Positions 1 to 8,992 of a stretch of 64,000 bases of DNA are shown here, one piece after another; within the stretch, counting starts at the first letter, position 1; every line of letters starts with the position of its first letter. Below the pieces are notes generated by a model that searched no databases, was not told the DNA's origin, and worked only from the letters and a program-made list of their open reading frames with translations. Position numbers and translations under genes: made by a program. The stretch comes from Thermoactinomyces sp. DSM 45892 (GTDB taxonomy: Bacteria > Bacillota > Bacilli > Thermoactinomycetales > Thermoactinomycetaceae): the NCBI RefSeq assembly GCF_900107305.1, contig NZ_FNPL01000001.1:248001-312000 (forward strand). The letters are read 5' to 3'.

Positions 1-981
1 ACAGCAACTGGAAAACGATCCATTCTTTCTTATCGGGGTGGTTATCACGGGATGACTCATGGAGCACTTAGTTTAATGGGGAACTTAGGAGCTAAGGAGG
101 ACATGCCTGGGCTGATGCCTGATGTTCACTTCCTACCCTATCCCTATCCGTATCGTTGTCCCTTCGGAGTCGGTGGAGACAAGGGAATAGAAGTTCATCA
201 ACACTTCTTAGAACGCTTTTTAGATGATCCTGAACGAGGTGTAACGAGTCCAGCAGGGCTCATTATAGAGATGGTACAAGGTGAAGGTGGCGCCATCCCT
301 GCCCCAAATGAATGGGCTAGACATGTTCGTGAGACGACAAAGAAGCATGATATTCCCATGATTGTCGATGAGATTCAAACTGGTTTTGGCAGAACCGGCA
401 AGATGTTTGCCTTTGAGCATGCTGAAATCGAACCAGATGTACTTGTTCTATCAAAAGCTATCGGGGGCTCCTTACCACTGGCTGTAGTTGTATATAAAGA
501 GGAATTAGATAAGTGGGGTCCTGGGGCTCATGCAGGTACATTCCGCGGTAATCAGATGGCGATGGCCACTGGACTTGCGACGATTCGCTTTATTCGAGAA
601 AACAACCTCGCTGATCACGCTGAGAAAATGGGGGAACTCCTACGAGGAAAATTACATCTCATCCAAGATGTAACGAATTCTATCGGGGAAGTTCGTGGAA
701 AAGGGCTTATGGTTGGTGTGGAAATCGTCAACTTTAATCAATCTCCTGATCACTTAGGAAGCTATCCAGCTCATCCAGAGCTCGCGCGTCTCATTCAACA
801 AGAATGTTTCAAACGAGGGTTAATCTTAGAGTTAGGTGGTCGTCACGGTAGCGTAGTGCGATTCTTACCCCCTCTCATCATTACTTCCGAGCAAATTGAA
901 GAGATTACCAACATTTTTGGAGAAGCTGTTCTCGCAGCAGAAAAAACCCTTTCTCCCCGTCAGGAGGCAACGATCACATGA
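1..981 (+). CDS. rhbA: Diaminobutyrate--2-oxoglutarate aminotransferase (5' end outside window)
   Basis: PLP-dependent class III aminotransferase. It probably makes L-2,4-diaminobutyrate from aspartate semialdehyde and glutamate, the first step towards 1,3-diaminopropane for a siderophore. The frame is open from base 1, so the N-terminus is missing; 326 residues are visible. Family landmarks are RGGYHGMTHG near the left edge, IVDEIQTGFGRTG with the Asp that contacts the PLP ring, and LSKAIGGSLPL with the Schiff-base Lys. The stop overlaps the start of the decarboxylase gene by 4 bp, and the next five genes match rhbB-F, which favours this substrate over ornithine or GABA. Specificity is inferred from context. 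Confidence 0.9.
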   Translation, partial: TATGKRSILSYRGGYHGMTHGALSLMGNLGAKEDMPGLMPDVHFLPYPYPYRCPFGVGGDKGIEVHQHFLERFLDDPERGVTSPAGLIIEMVQGEGGAIPAPNEWARHVRETTKKHDIPMIVDEIQTGFGRTGKMFAFEHAEIEPDVLVLSKAIGGSLPLAVVVYKEELDKWGPGAHAGTFRGNQMAMATGLATIRFIRENNLADHAEKMGELLRGKLHLIQDVTNSIGEVRGKGLMVGVEIVNFNQSPDHLGSYPAHPELARLIQQECFKRGLILELGGRHGSVVRFLPPLIITSEQIEEITNIFGEAVLAAEKTLSPRQEATIT

Positions 982-2495
982 ATGAACAAAATTGGGATCA
1001 TTGGTTCCTAAATCATTCAGTCGGTTCCATCATTAATCAAAATTTAGCATCCGAAACGACCCGGGTAGCAATCGAAGAACAATTTGCCAAGCTTTCACAA
1101 CCATATAGTGGAGCCAACATATCAGAAATCAAGAGAATGGTGGAACAAATTGAGATTTATCCGAAGGAGGGGGTTCCTTTGACGAAAGCCCTCTTCGAAC
1201 TATCTCAAAGTGTCTTAAAGCACTCGATTGCCGTTCATCACCCACGCTCGATTGCTCATCTACACTGTGCACCGTTAATCCCTGCGTTAGCGGCGGAACA
1301 ATTTATCTCGGCCACGAATCAATCGATGGACTCTTGGGACCAAAGCTCTGTAGGATCATTTGTTGAAAATCGGATGATCGAGTGGTTATGCGGGCTATAT
1401 GGTTACCATTCTACAAGTGATGGCGTATTTACAAGCGGTGGAACCCAATCAAACTTCATGGGCATTCATCTAGCGCGCGATCACTATGCTACGTCAAGAT
1501 GGAATTGGAATATCCAACAAAAAGGATTGCCTCCAGAAGCATCGAAGCTACGGATCTTATGCTCAGAGAAGGCTCACTTTACTGTTCAACAGTCAGCGGC
1601 ATTGCTAGGTCTTGGCTCTCAATCAGTCATCTCCATTCCAGTTGATCAGCATCAACGAATGTCAATCCTTCATCTACAGGAGACGATTGAACATTTACTT
1701 CATGAAGGCTTAGAACCTTTTGCCATCGTAGCAACAGCGGGAACGACTGACTTTGGCAGTATAGATCCTCTCGCCGAAATCGCTGAGATTGCAAAACGAC
1801 ACTCGATATGGCTTCATGTCGATGCTGCATACGGTGGAGCTTTAATCTTAAGTGAACGAGAGTCTATCAAACTAGCCGGTATCTCACAAGCAGATTCCAT
1901 CACAGTCGATTTTCATAAGTTGTTTTATCAACCCATTAGCTGTGGGGCTTTTCTTTTACGTGATCGGGAACATTTTGGGTACATTCGTCTTCATGCGGAC
2001 TACTTAAATCCCGAAGATGATGAGGAGCAAGGCTTACCCAATCTCGTAAATAAATCGATACAGACAACGCGACGTTTTGATGCGTGTAAGTTATTAATTA
2101 GCTTGCAGGTATTAGGGGAAAACCAGTTTCCTAAGATGATCGAAACCACGATTGATTTAGCTAAAGATGTGGCCCACGATTTAATACATCATTCTTCTTT
2201 TGAAATAATCAATCCAGACCCTGAAATCAATGCGATTGTGTTTCGGTATCATGGAGTACATCAAAACTACTCTGATCATCAGTTAGATGAACTCAATTAC
2301 CAAATTAGACAAGCACTCTTGCAATCCGGCTCAGCTGTCATTGCAAAAACGAGATATCAAGGGAATGTCTATCTCAAATTCACATTACTAAATCCACGGA
2401 CCAAACGATCTGATATCCAATCACTATTAACTGAAATAACGAAGATCGGGAAGGAATTAGAAGGAGGGCTTATCACACATGCAATCTCCAAGTAG
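978..2495 (+). CDS. rhbB: L-2,4-diaminobutyrate decarboxylase
   Basis: Group II PLP decarboxylase of 505 residues. It would convert L-2,4-diaminobutyrate to 1,3-diaminopropane, the diamine arm of schizokinen- or rhizobactin-type siderophores. Visible motifs are SGGTQSNFMG (residues about 154-163), ATAGTTDFGSIDP, HVDAAYGGA with the PLP-binding Asp, and DFHKLFYQP with the PLP Lys. The start at 978 has an AGGAGG-type site upstream and overlaps the aminotransferase stop, indicating translational coupling. The 3' end overlaps the next synthetase gene by 17 bp. Other group II decarboxylases share these motifs; the adjacent aminotransferase decides the substrate. Confidence 0.9.
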   Translation: MNEQNWDHWFLNHSVGSIINQNLASETTRVAIEEQFAKLSQPYSGANISEIKRMVEQIEIYPKEGVPLTKALFELSQSVLKHSIAVHHPRSIAHLHCAPLIPALAAEQFISATNQSMDSWDQSSVGSFVENRMIEWLCGLYGYHSTSDGVFTSGGTQSNFMGIHLARDHYATSRWNWNIQQKGLPPEASKLRILCSEKAHFTVQQSAALLGLGSQSVISIPVDQHQRMSILHLQETIEHLLHEGLEPFAIVATAGTTDFGSIDPLAEIAEIAKRHSIWLHVDAAYGGALILSERESIKLAGISQADSITVDFHKLFYQPISCGAFLLRDREHFGYIRLHADYLNPEDDEEQGLPNLVNKSIQTTRRFDACKLLISLQVLGENQFPKMIETTIDLAKDVAHDLIHHSSFEIINPDPEINAIVFRYHGVHQNYSDHQLDELNYQIRQALLQSGSAVIAKTRYQGNVYLKFTLLNPRTKRSDIQSLLTEITKIGKELEGGLITHAISK

Positions 2496-4320
2496 ACAAA
2501 TCGCCAGGCAACACAGCATGCAAAACCTACTAAACTGCTTTTTACGTGAAACACAAATTGGTTCGATTATCGATCGCCATTCTCTACCGCCTTCCATTAC
2601 AGGCACAGTGAGTGTAGAAACTATTTTTGAAATCCCTTTAAAATCAATTGGCTTTACTCTGTTCGCACCTGCCTCCTATGTTTCAAAGACTGGGAGACAC
2701 CTCTTTACGTTCCCACTCTACGTTGAGAGAGATTCAAAGATAGAAGAGCTAGATTTTGTATGGCTAGCTACGTTGTTAGCGAAAGAAGCAGCGGCGTTAG
2801 AGGGAGTTGGCTCCATTCCGAGTGATCTACTCGCGCGAATCTTGGAAAGTGAACAACTGATGGCCCAGTTTATCGAAAACCGTTCTACAGATCAGGAGTC
2901 CCTTACGCACACCTATTTTAGCTTTATTGAAGCGGAGCAATCACTCATAGTAGGTCATCTCCTCCATCCAACACCAAAGAGCAGACAAGGTCTACATGAA
3001 TCAGAGCAAATTCGTTATGCGCCTGAGACAAAGGGGGCATTTGCACTCCACTATTTCCGTGTCCATCACTCGATTGTACTGGAAAAGTCAAATCTATCTG
3101 AAAGTGCAACCGATTGTATCAAGCAGGAACTACGCAATGATCAGACGATTTCTGCAAAGTGGAAAAGAACGTATTGCCAAGAAAATGATCATTTTTCAAT
3201 TATCCCTATTCATCCATTACAAGCAGAACGTCTACTCCAACAGGAATGGGTTCAGGCCGCGATCTTAAACGGGACGATTTATAACCTCGGAACCATTGGT
3301 AGAGCATACCAAGCAACCTCTTCATTACGTACTTTGTACCACCCAGAGTCTCGCTTTATGATCAAGGGATCTGTTCCGATTCAAATTACGAACTCTTTGC
3401 GAGTAAACAAATATAAAGAGTTGGAACGGGGTGTAGAAGTTTCCAAGATCGTAGAAAGCCCGATTGGTAGTAACTTGCACGACCGTTATCCTGACTTCCA
3501 AATTATCACGGATCCTGCTTTCATCACGGTGAAACATCCAACTGAAGAAGAATCTGGATTTGAAATCACACTACGTTCCAATCCATTTACCTCTAGATTT
3601 GATCAACAAGTCACTTTAATCGCTGGTTTAGGACAAGACGTATATCCAGGTCAAGGCTCCCGATTGAAACAGATTATCGAAAATCTTGCTAAAATTGAGC
3701 AACGATCGGTAGCGGAGGTAAGTCGAAAATGGTTCCAGCGTTATCTCGGGATTTCACTCGAACCTATGCTTGATCTCTATTTACATCATGGAATCGCGCT
3801 AGAAGCTCATCAGCAAAATAGCTTAGTGCAACTTTCTATGGCCGGGTACCCGGTGAAATTTTTCTATCGCGATAACCAAGGATACTATTACGCAGAATCG
3901 ATGTTTGAAAAACTACAAAAGTTGATACCCGACGTAAGCACCTTAAGCCAAACTATGTGCTCCGATGCAGTCGCAGATGAGCGTTTCCGGTACTACCTCG
4001 TCTATAATCACATGTTTGGATTGATCCAAGCTTTCGGAAATGCTGGCTTAATTGAAGAAGAGATTCTACTCTCAGATCTACGTGAAAGGCTCCAAGCATG
4101 GCGGGTTCATGATCGCCCTTCTTCTCAGTTCTTAACAAGCCTGTTGGAACATGAAGAGCTGCCCTGTAAAGCCAATTACCTTACCCGCTTCTATGAGATG
4201 GATGAGCTGGTTGGTTCCCTAGATACACAATCCATTTATACCCTGATTCCAAATCCACTTTCGAAAGGAGCAGCTTCCGTTGGTCAAACACAAGTTACCC
4301 CGTCAGACCATTTGGGATAG
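2479..4320 (+). CDS. rhbC: IucA/IucC-family NIS siderophore synthetase (first of two)
   Basis: 613-residue NRPS-independent siderophore (NIS) synthetase. It adenylates a carboxylate, expected to be citrate, and condenses it with the hydroxamated diamine. Family signatures are IIPIHPLQAERLL near residue 250, TSSLRTLYHP near residue 280 and the C-terminal VKFFYRDNQGYYY region. GAAGGAGG lies upstream of the ATG inside the end of rhbB. Two IucA/IucC enzymes in one operon usually act in turn, one on citrate and one on the mono-substituted intermediate. The order matches rhbC. Which condensation this enzyme performs cannot be read from the sequence. Confidence 0.88.
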   Translation: MQSPSRQIARQHSMQNLLNCFLRETQIGSIIDRHSLPPSITGTVSVETIFEIPLKSIGFTLFAPASYVSKTGRHLFTFPLYVERDSKIEELDFVWLATLLAKEAAALEGVGSIPSDLLARILESEQLMAQFIENRSTDQESLTHTYFSFIEAEQSLIVGHLLHPTPKSRQGLHESEQIRYAPETKGAFALHYFRVHHSIVLEKSNLSESATDCIKQELRNDQTISAKWKRTYCQENDHFSIIPIHPLQAERLLQQEWVQAAILNGTIYNLGTIGRAYQATSSLRTLYHPESRFMIKGSVPIQITNSLRVNKYKELERGVEVSKIVESPIGSNLHDRYPDFQIITDPAFITVKHPTEEESGFEITLRSNPFTSRFDQQVTLIAGLGQDVYPGQGSRLKQIIENLAKIEQRSVAEVSRKWFQRYLGISLEPMLDLYLHHGIALEAHQQNSLVQLSMAGYPVKFFYRDNQGYYYAESMFEKLQKLIPDVSTLSQTMCSDAVADERFRYYLVYNHMFGLIQAFGNAGLIEEEILLSDLRERLQAWRVHDRPSSQFLTSLLEHEELPCKANYLTRFYEMDELVGSLDTQSIYTLIPNPLSKGAASVGQTQVTPSDHLG

Positions 4321-4867
4321 ATCAATTGAGAAAGAAATTTCGTTTCGTCCCGTTCAGCTAGAAGCTGATTTCGAGATGCTCTACCAGTGGCATCAAGAGC
4401 CACATGTAGTTCCTTACTGGAATTTAAACATCTCCCGCGAAGAGTATCTCAAACACTTAACACAATTTCTCCAAGACCCCCATCACAGTTTACATATCGG
4501 ATTGATCGATGGGGTTCCGATGAGCTATTGGGAGACCTATTGGGTAAAAGGAGACATTCTTGAAAATAGCTATGAATATCATCCAGCCGATCAAGGAGTC
4601 CATCTGCTCATCGGTGATACTGATTACCTTGGAAAAGGATACGCACTTCCTTTATTACGAGCGATTACCCATCTCCTATTTGAAAACGCTGAGACTGAGA
4701 AAGTAGTTGCAGAACCAAACTTTTTAAATAAGAAAATGATTCATGTTTTTGGAAAATGTGGATTCCAATTTCAGAAGAAAATCCCCTTACCTGGTAAGGA
4801 AGCGGCTCTTCTCTTCTGTGATCGAAATGAATTTAAACAAAGGTGGCAAAATACCCATGCAATCTAA
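4280..4867 (+). CDS. rhbD: Siderophore GNAT N-acetyltransferase (IucB/RhbD-like)
   Basis: 195-residue GNAT-fold protein of the IucB/RhbD type, expected to acetylate the N-hydroxylated 1,3-diaminopropane to the hydroxamate. Features are SFRPVQLEADFEMLYQWHQE at the N-terminus, a central GVPMSYWETYWV strand, and the acetyl-CoA loop region DTDYLGKGYALPLLRAI. The likely start is TTG at 4280, inside the 3' end of rhbC, with AAAGGAG about 10 bases upstream. It overlaps rhbC by 41 bp and rhbE by 11 bp, so the operon is tightly packed. Confidence 0.85.
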   Translation: MVKHKLPRQTIWDRSIEKEISFRPVQLEADFEMLYQWHQEPHVVPYWNLNISREEYLKHLTQFLQDPHHSLHIGLIDGVPMSYWETYWVKGDILENSYEYHPADQGVHLLIGDTDYLGKGYALPLLRAITHLLFENAETEKVVAEPNFLNKKMIHVFGKCGFQFQKKIPLPGKEAALLFCDRNEFKQRWQNTHAI

Positions 4868-6191
4868 CACCCTGTATGATGTGATCGGAGTTGGGCTTGG
4901 TCCCTTTAACTTAGGGTTGGCATCATTATTAGACCCTGTAAAAGAGGTAAATGCTTTATTTCTCGAACAAAAGCCAGAGTTCGCTTGGCATCCTGGTTTA
5001 TTAATCGAAAATACAACCTTACAAGTTCCCTTTTTAGCTGATCTCGTTACCATGGCGGATCCGACGAGTCCCTATTCTTATTTGAATTATCTACGTCACC
5101 AAAAACGTCTATATCACTTTTATTTCTTAGAACACTTTCATGTGCCGCGTAAGGAATATAGTCATTACTGTCAATGGGTTTCAAAGCAATTACACAGTTG
5201 TCAGTTTGGGAAACAAGTAATTGGATTTGAATTTCATCAACAAGATGATCCAACTCAAAACTACTACGAGGTTTGTGTGCGAGATACAACGAGTAAAGAG
5301 ATCGACCTGCTACGTTGTAAGCATCTCGTTCTCGGTATCGGAACCGCCCCGATCATGGATGAGCGTTTCCAACAACTTTCGGATCAAGACGTCTTTCATT
5401 CTTCTTTGTTTCTCGAAAAGAAAAAACGATGCCAAGAAGCAAAGAAAATTACCGTGATTGGCTCGGGACAAAGCGCGGCAGAAGTGTTTCTGACCCTTTT
5501 TCAAGATCAACCAAATCATACCTATGAGCTAAATTGGTATACACGATCGAATGGATTTTTTCCTATGGAATATTCTAAGCTTGGTCTTGAACATTTTTCA
5601 CCTGATTATACTCGCTATTTCTATTCGCTATCTCAAGAAAAAAAGGATGTGCGAAGAAGCAAGCAGGATTTGCTCTATAAAGGAATTAGCGCCTCAACGA
5701 TCGCTGATATCTATGATCTATATTACGAACGCACCATAGGTGGGCAATCAGTTCCGGTTACCTTACAAGCTATGACTACATTAGAGTCGATCGAACCCCG
5801 ATTTGACGGAACCTACGAATTAACGCTCAAACATACCGAACAGGAAATTATCTCCACTCACCAAAGTGATGTCGTGATCCTTTCAACTGGATATGCCTCT
5901 CAAGTAGATCTCATGCTACATCCTTTTGGTGAATACATCCAGCGCGACGAAAAACAACGGCCCATCATCCAAGAAGATTATCAAATTGCTACGCAGGGCT
6001 GTCAGAACAATCGAATCTATATCCAAAATGGTGAGCTTCATAGCCATGGTATAGGTGCCCCCGATCTAGGACTAGGAGCATATCGAAACTCAGTCATTAT
6101 TAATTCCTTGCTTGGTTCAGAAGTATATCCTGTACAAGAGAAAAATGTATTTCAACAATTCGGCACAGCTCGTATTCCTAGCTACAATTAG
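4857..6191 (+). CDS. rhbE: Diamine N-hydroxylase (IucD/RhbE-like flavin monooxygenase)
   Basis: 444-residue FAD- and NADPH-dependent N-hydroxylating monooxygenase of the lysine/ornithine hydroxylase family. It would hydroxylate 1,3-diaminopropane before acetylation. The FAD motif GVGLGPFNLGLA lies near residue 12, the NADPH motif VIGSGQSAAEVF near residue 200, and the C-terminal ATGY-type motif is STGYASQ near residue 340. The open frame reaches further upstream, but the ATG at 4857 begins just before the FAD motif, as in the family, and follows AAAGGTGG. It overlaps rhbD by 11 bp. The substrate is inferred from the operon, since IucD uses lysine. Confidence 0.88.
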   Translation: MQSNTLYDVIGVGLGPFNLGLASLLDPVKEVNALFLEQKPEFAWHPGLLIENTTLQVPFLADLVTMADPTSPYSYLNYLRHQKRLYHFYFLEHFHVPRKEYSHYCQWVSKQLHSCQFGKQVIGFEFHQQDDPTQNYYEVCVRDTTSKEIDLLRCKHLVLGIGTAPIMDERFQQLSDQDVFHSSLFLEKKKRCQEAKKITVIGSGQSAAEVFLTLFQDQPNHTYELNWYTRSNGFFPMEYSKLGLEHFSPDYTRYFYSLSQEKKDVRRSKQDLLYKGISASTIADIYDLYYERTIGGQSVPVTLQAMTTLESIEPRFDGTYELTLKHTEQEIISTHQSDVVILSTGYASQVDLMLHPFGEYIQRDEKQRPIIQEDYQIATQGCQNNRIYIQNGELHSHGIGAPDLGLGAYRNSVIINSLLGSEVYPVQEKNVFQQFGTARIPSYN

Positions 6192-6204
6192 AGGTGAGAA
6201 AACG

Positions 6205-8034
6205 ATGACAATCAATTCATCTAGTCAAAAGATAAAGGAAATCCTAAATCCTGCTATCTGGGAAGAAGTTTCTGTACGACTGCTAAGTAAAATGCTTTCC
6301 GAAATGATGTATGAAGACATTATCCAACCCAAAGAAGTTTCCTATAACGTTAAACAAGCATCCTATTTATATGAATTAGAAGTAGCCAATCAAGTTGTTT
6401 ACACCTATGAAGCAAAAAAGCATCTATTTGATAGCTATCAAGTTATCCCTTCCTCTATCAAACGAAGACAGGATGGTATCACCACTCAGGCTACCAATCC
6501 CTTACCGTTTCTACTGGAGTTACAACCTACGATTCCGATGTCTGGGGAAACAGCAGCTCATTTGATTCGTGAATATCAACAAACCTTGATCGCGGATGCT
6601 CATATTCTTCATAAAAAGAAAACGACTCAAGGCCTTGATCTGACGGGACTTGACTACTCCGATCTAGAAGGCATGATGGAAGGTCATCCTTGGATTACAT
6701 ATAACAAAGGAAGGATTGGCTTTAGCTATGAAGATTACCTCACGTACGCACCCGAACAGCAACAAACAACTCAATTTTTATGGGTTGCCGTTCGCAAAGA
6801 TCATACCGATCTTCGAACTGTCGAGCAAGTTGATTTAGAAGCACTCATTACAGAAGAAATAGGCGCAGAGCTTTCTAATGAGTGGAAAAACCAACTCATC
6901 CAAGACGGACATTCTACAGATGACTATATTTTTATGCCCGTTCATGAATGGCAATGGGATCAATACCTGATTCAGATGTTTGCGGAGCAAATTGCCACCC
7001 AAGTCATCATCCCTATGGGGCGTGGTACAGACGAGTATCTACCTCAACAATCTGTACGCACCTTTGTCAATGTAACCAGAAAAGATCGCTACCATGTAAA
7101 ACTGCCGATGAGCATCCTAAACACACTTGTTTACCGTGGACTACCAAGTGAGCGTACGGTCTTAGCGCCTGAGATCACCACCTATATCCAAAACATCCAT
7201 CATCATGATTCCTTTTTACGTGATGAACATCGAGTGATTCTACCTGGGGAAAATGCAAGTATCAATTTAAGCCACCCTTACTTTGAAAAAATCGCAGGCT
7301 CTCCTTATCAGTACCTAGAACTACTCGGTTGTATCTGGCGAGAAAGCATCTATAACCTAATTGATGAAGGCGAACAACCAATTACCTTGGCTTCTCTTCT
7401 CTATGTAGACGGAAATGGAAAACCCTTCATTCAATCCCTAATTGAAAAATCAGGTTTATCCGTTGAAGAATGGATGAAAGAGCTATTTGCTACTCTCCTA
7501 CCTCCACTCTTACATTATTTATATCAATATGGAGTCGTCTTCTCCCCACATGGACAAAATACGATCCTAGTTCTAAAAGACCACAAGCCTCACCGATTAG
7601 CAATCAAAGACTTCGTGGATGATGTTAACGTCAGCAAATACCCACTGCCAGAACTCGCAACCCTTTCAAGCGAACTTCGCCAAGTATTACGAAGCGAAGA
7701 ACCAGAAGGACTATGCCAGTTTATCTTTACAGGATTATTCGTCTGCCATTTCCGCTACCTCGGACAACTGCTAGAAGCGCATACCGGTTGGAGTGAGCAA
7801 TGCTTCTGGAAGGAAGTACGAAGCGTAATTGAATCCTATCAAAAGCGCTTCCCACAACTAGAAGAACGCTTCGAAGTGTTCGATCTACTGCGACCTGAGT
7901 TTACCAAACTATGCCTGAACCGCAATCGGATGCTCGATTACGGATATGGCGATGATGCAGAACGCCCTCATGCATCAGAGTTTGGAAAAGTGCGCAATCC
8001 GTTGGCATTAGGGGCGATTAATCAGTCATGTTAA
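6205..8034 (+). CDS. rhbF: IucA/IucC-family NIS siderophore synthetase (second of two)
   Basis: 609-residue NIS synthetase, paralogous to the one at 2479 and matching rhbF (IucC type). It is expected to attach the second hydroxamate arm to the citrate intermediate. Signatures are FMPVHEWQWDQYL, SVRTFVNVTRKDRYHVKLPMS, and the C-terminal GVVFSPHGQN and KDFVDDVN segments of the ATP/acyl site. The ATG at 6205 follows GAGGTGAG at a normal distance; the longer upstream frame overlaps rhbE and was rejected. This is the last gene of the operon and a strong terminator follows 25 bases later. No export or uptake gene follows in the window. Confidence 0.9.
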   Translation: MTINSSSQKIKEILNPAIWEEVSVRLLSKMLSEMMYEDIIQPKEVSYNVKQASYLYELEVANQVVYTYEAKKHLFDSYQVIPSSIKRRQDGITTQATNPLPFLLELQPTIPMSGETAAHLIREYQQTLIADAHILHKKKTTQGLDLTGLDYSDLEGMMEGHPWITYNKGRIGFSYEDYLTYAPEQQQTTQFLWVAVRKDHTDLRTVEQVDLEALITEEIGAELSNEWKNQLIQDGHSTDDYIFMPVHEWQWDQYLIQMFAEQIATQVIIPMGRGTDEYLPQQSVRTFVNVTRKDRYHVKLPMSILNTLVYRGLPSERTVLAPEITTYIQNIHHHDSFLRDEHRVILPGENASINLSHPYFEKIAGSPYQYLELLGCIWRESIYNLIDEGEQPITLASLLYVDGNGKPFIQSLIEKSGLSVEEWMKELFATLLPPLLHYLYQYGVVFSPHGQNTILVLKDHKPHRLAIKDFVDDVNVSKYPLPELATLSSELRQVLRSEEPEGLCQFIFTGLFVCHFRYLGQLLEAHTGWSEQCFWKEVRSVIESYQKRFPQLEERFEVFDLLRPEFTKLCLNRNRMLDYGYGDDAERPHASEFGKVRNPLALGAINQSC

Positions 8035-8058
8035 AGTTGTTCAAAGTGAGTTGTACAT

Positions 8059-8095
8059 AAAGAAAAGTGTGCGGAATCTCTGCACACTTTTCTTT
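8059..8095. terminator. Bidirectional intrinsic terminator after the siderophore operon
   Basis: Perfect 14-bp stem (8059-8072 with 8082-8095) around a 9-base loop, with A-rich and T-rich arms and further T bases on the right. It lies between convergent genes rhbF and the binding-protein gene and can serve both. Confidence 0.9.
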
Positions 8096-8103
8096 ATTTT
8101 TGA

Positions 8104-8895
8104 TTACCCCTTCGATACATCCTCACCAAAATACTTTTTCGAGATCTTCTCCAATGTACCATCTTTCTTCATCTCATCCATTGCCCTATTAACCTCTTCT
8201 AACAACTTAGGGTTCCCTTTCGGAATAGGAAAGGCGCTTTCTGCACGTTCCATCGGTTCACCCACCGTTTTAAGTGGCAATTTATTTGTCTTCATCATCT
8301 CAGCAATCGCCAAACGATCATTCATACTAAAGTCAATTCGCTTCGCCGCCACATCACGCATAGCAGTCATCATATCTTCGTATGCTTTGATCTCTGCACC
8401 CGCATCAATGGCCATTTTTCCATAGTTACTAGTTGGCGTCTGACCGGCTTTCTTCCCTTTTACATCCGTAATCGCTTTAATCGAATCGTTATCTTGCGCG
8501 ACCACTATTTGTGCAAATGAAACGGTATATGCTTGGCTAAAATCAAACTTTTCTTTTCGTTCCGGCTTGATCCCCACTTGATTGGCAGCAAGATCAATTT
8601 TTTTCGTTTGAAGACTTGTCAGCATTCCATCCCAAGGAATCTCTTGAAACTTCGCTTGAACACCTAACCGTTTAGCTATCTCTTTCGCTACTTCTACATC
8701 GTAACCGGTTAACTCATTCGTCTTCTCATCGTGATAACTAAAAGGCTTATAAGTACCCTCTGTCCCAATGGTAATAAATCCTTGTTTTTTCATTTTATCG
8801 TAAAGGTCCGTGCCCGTTGCTTTTTCTTGGCCACCACCGCAACCGGTCACCACCATAGAAAAAACCACCACGATTCCTAAAAGCCACTTCTTCAT
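8104..8895 (-). CDS. Amino-acid ABC transporter substrate-binding lipoprotein
   Basis: 263-residue extracytoplasmic solute-binding protein of the SBP_bac_3 family (polar amino acid or cystine type). The N-terminus MKKWLLGIVVVFSMVVTGC is a lipoprotein signal with lipobox VTGC at residues 16-19. The SBP_bac_3 signature GYDVEVAKEIAKRLG is at about residues 63-77, and the fold continues to KISKKYFGED at the end. No permease or ATPase gene is adjacent, so it is an orphan here and probably uses a transporter encoded elsewhere. The ligand cannot be assigned; TcyA/FliY-like cystine binding is one possibility. Confidence 0.85.
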   Translation of the reverse strand: MKKWLLGIVVVFSMVVTGCGGGQEKATGTDLYDKMKKQGFITIGTEGTYKPFSYHDEKTNELTGYDVEVAKEIAKRLGVQAKFQEIPWDGMLTSLQTKKIDLAANQVGIKPERKEKFDFSQAYTVSFAQIVVAQDNDSIKAITDVKGKKAGQTPTSNYGKMAIDAGAEIKAYEDMMTAMRDVAAKRIDFSMNDRLAIAEMMKTNKLPLKTVGEPMERAESAFPIPKGNPKLLEEVNRAMDEMKKDGTLEKISKKYFGEDVSKG

Positions 8896-8992
8896 TCTCG
8901 TATTCCTCCTACAAACTAATCCCTAGTATATTAATATGAATTTAAGGTTTTATCAACAACAATCTTACGCTCCTTTCAAATAGCTGTCAACT

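Noticed and set aside
1-50. Fur box for the siderophore operon
   Set aside because: The operon promoter lies left of the window.
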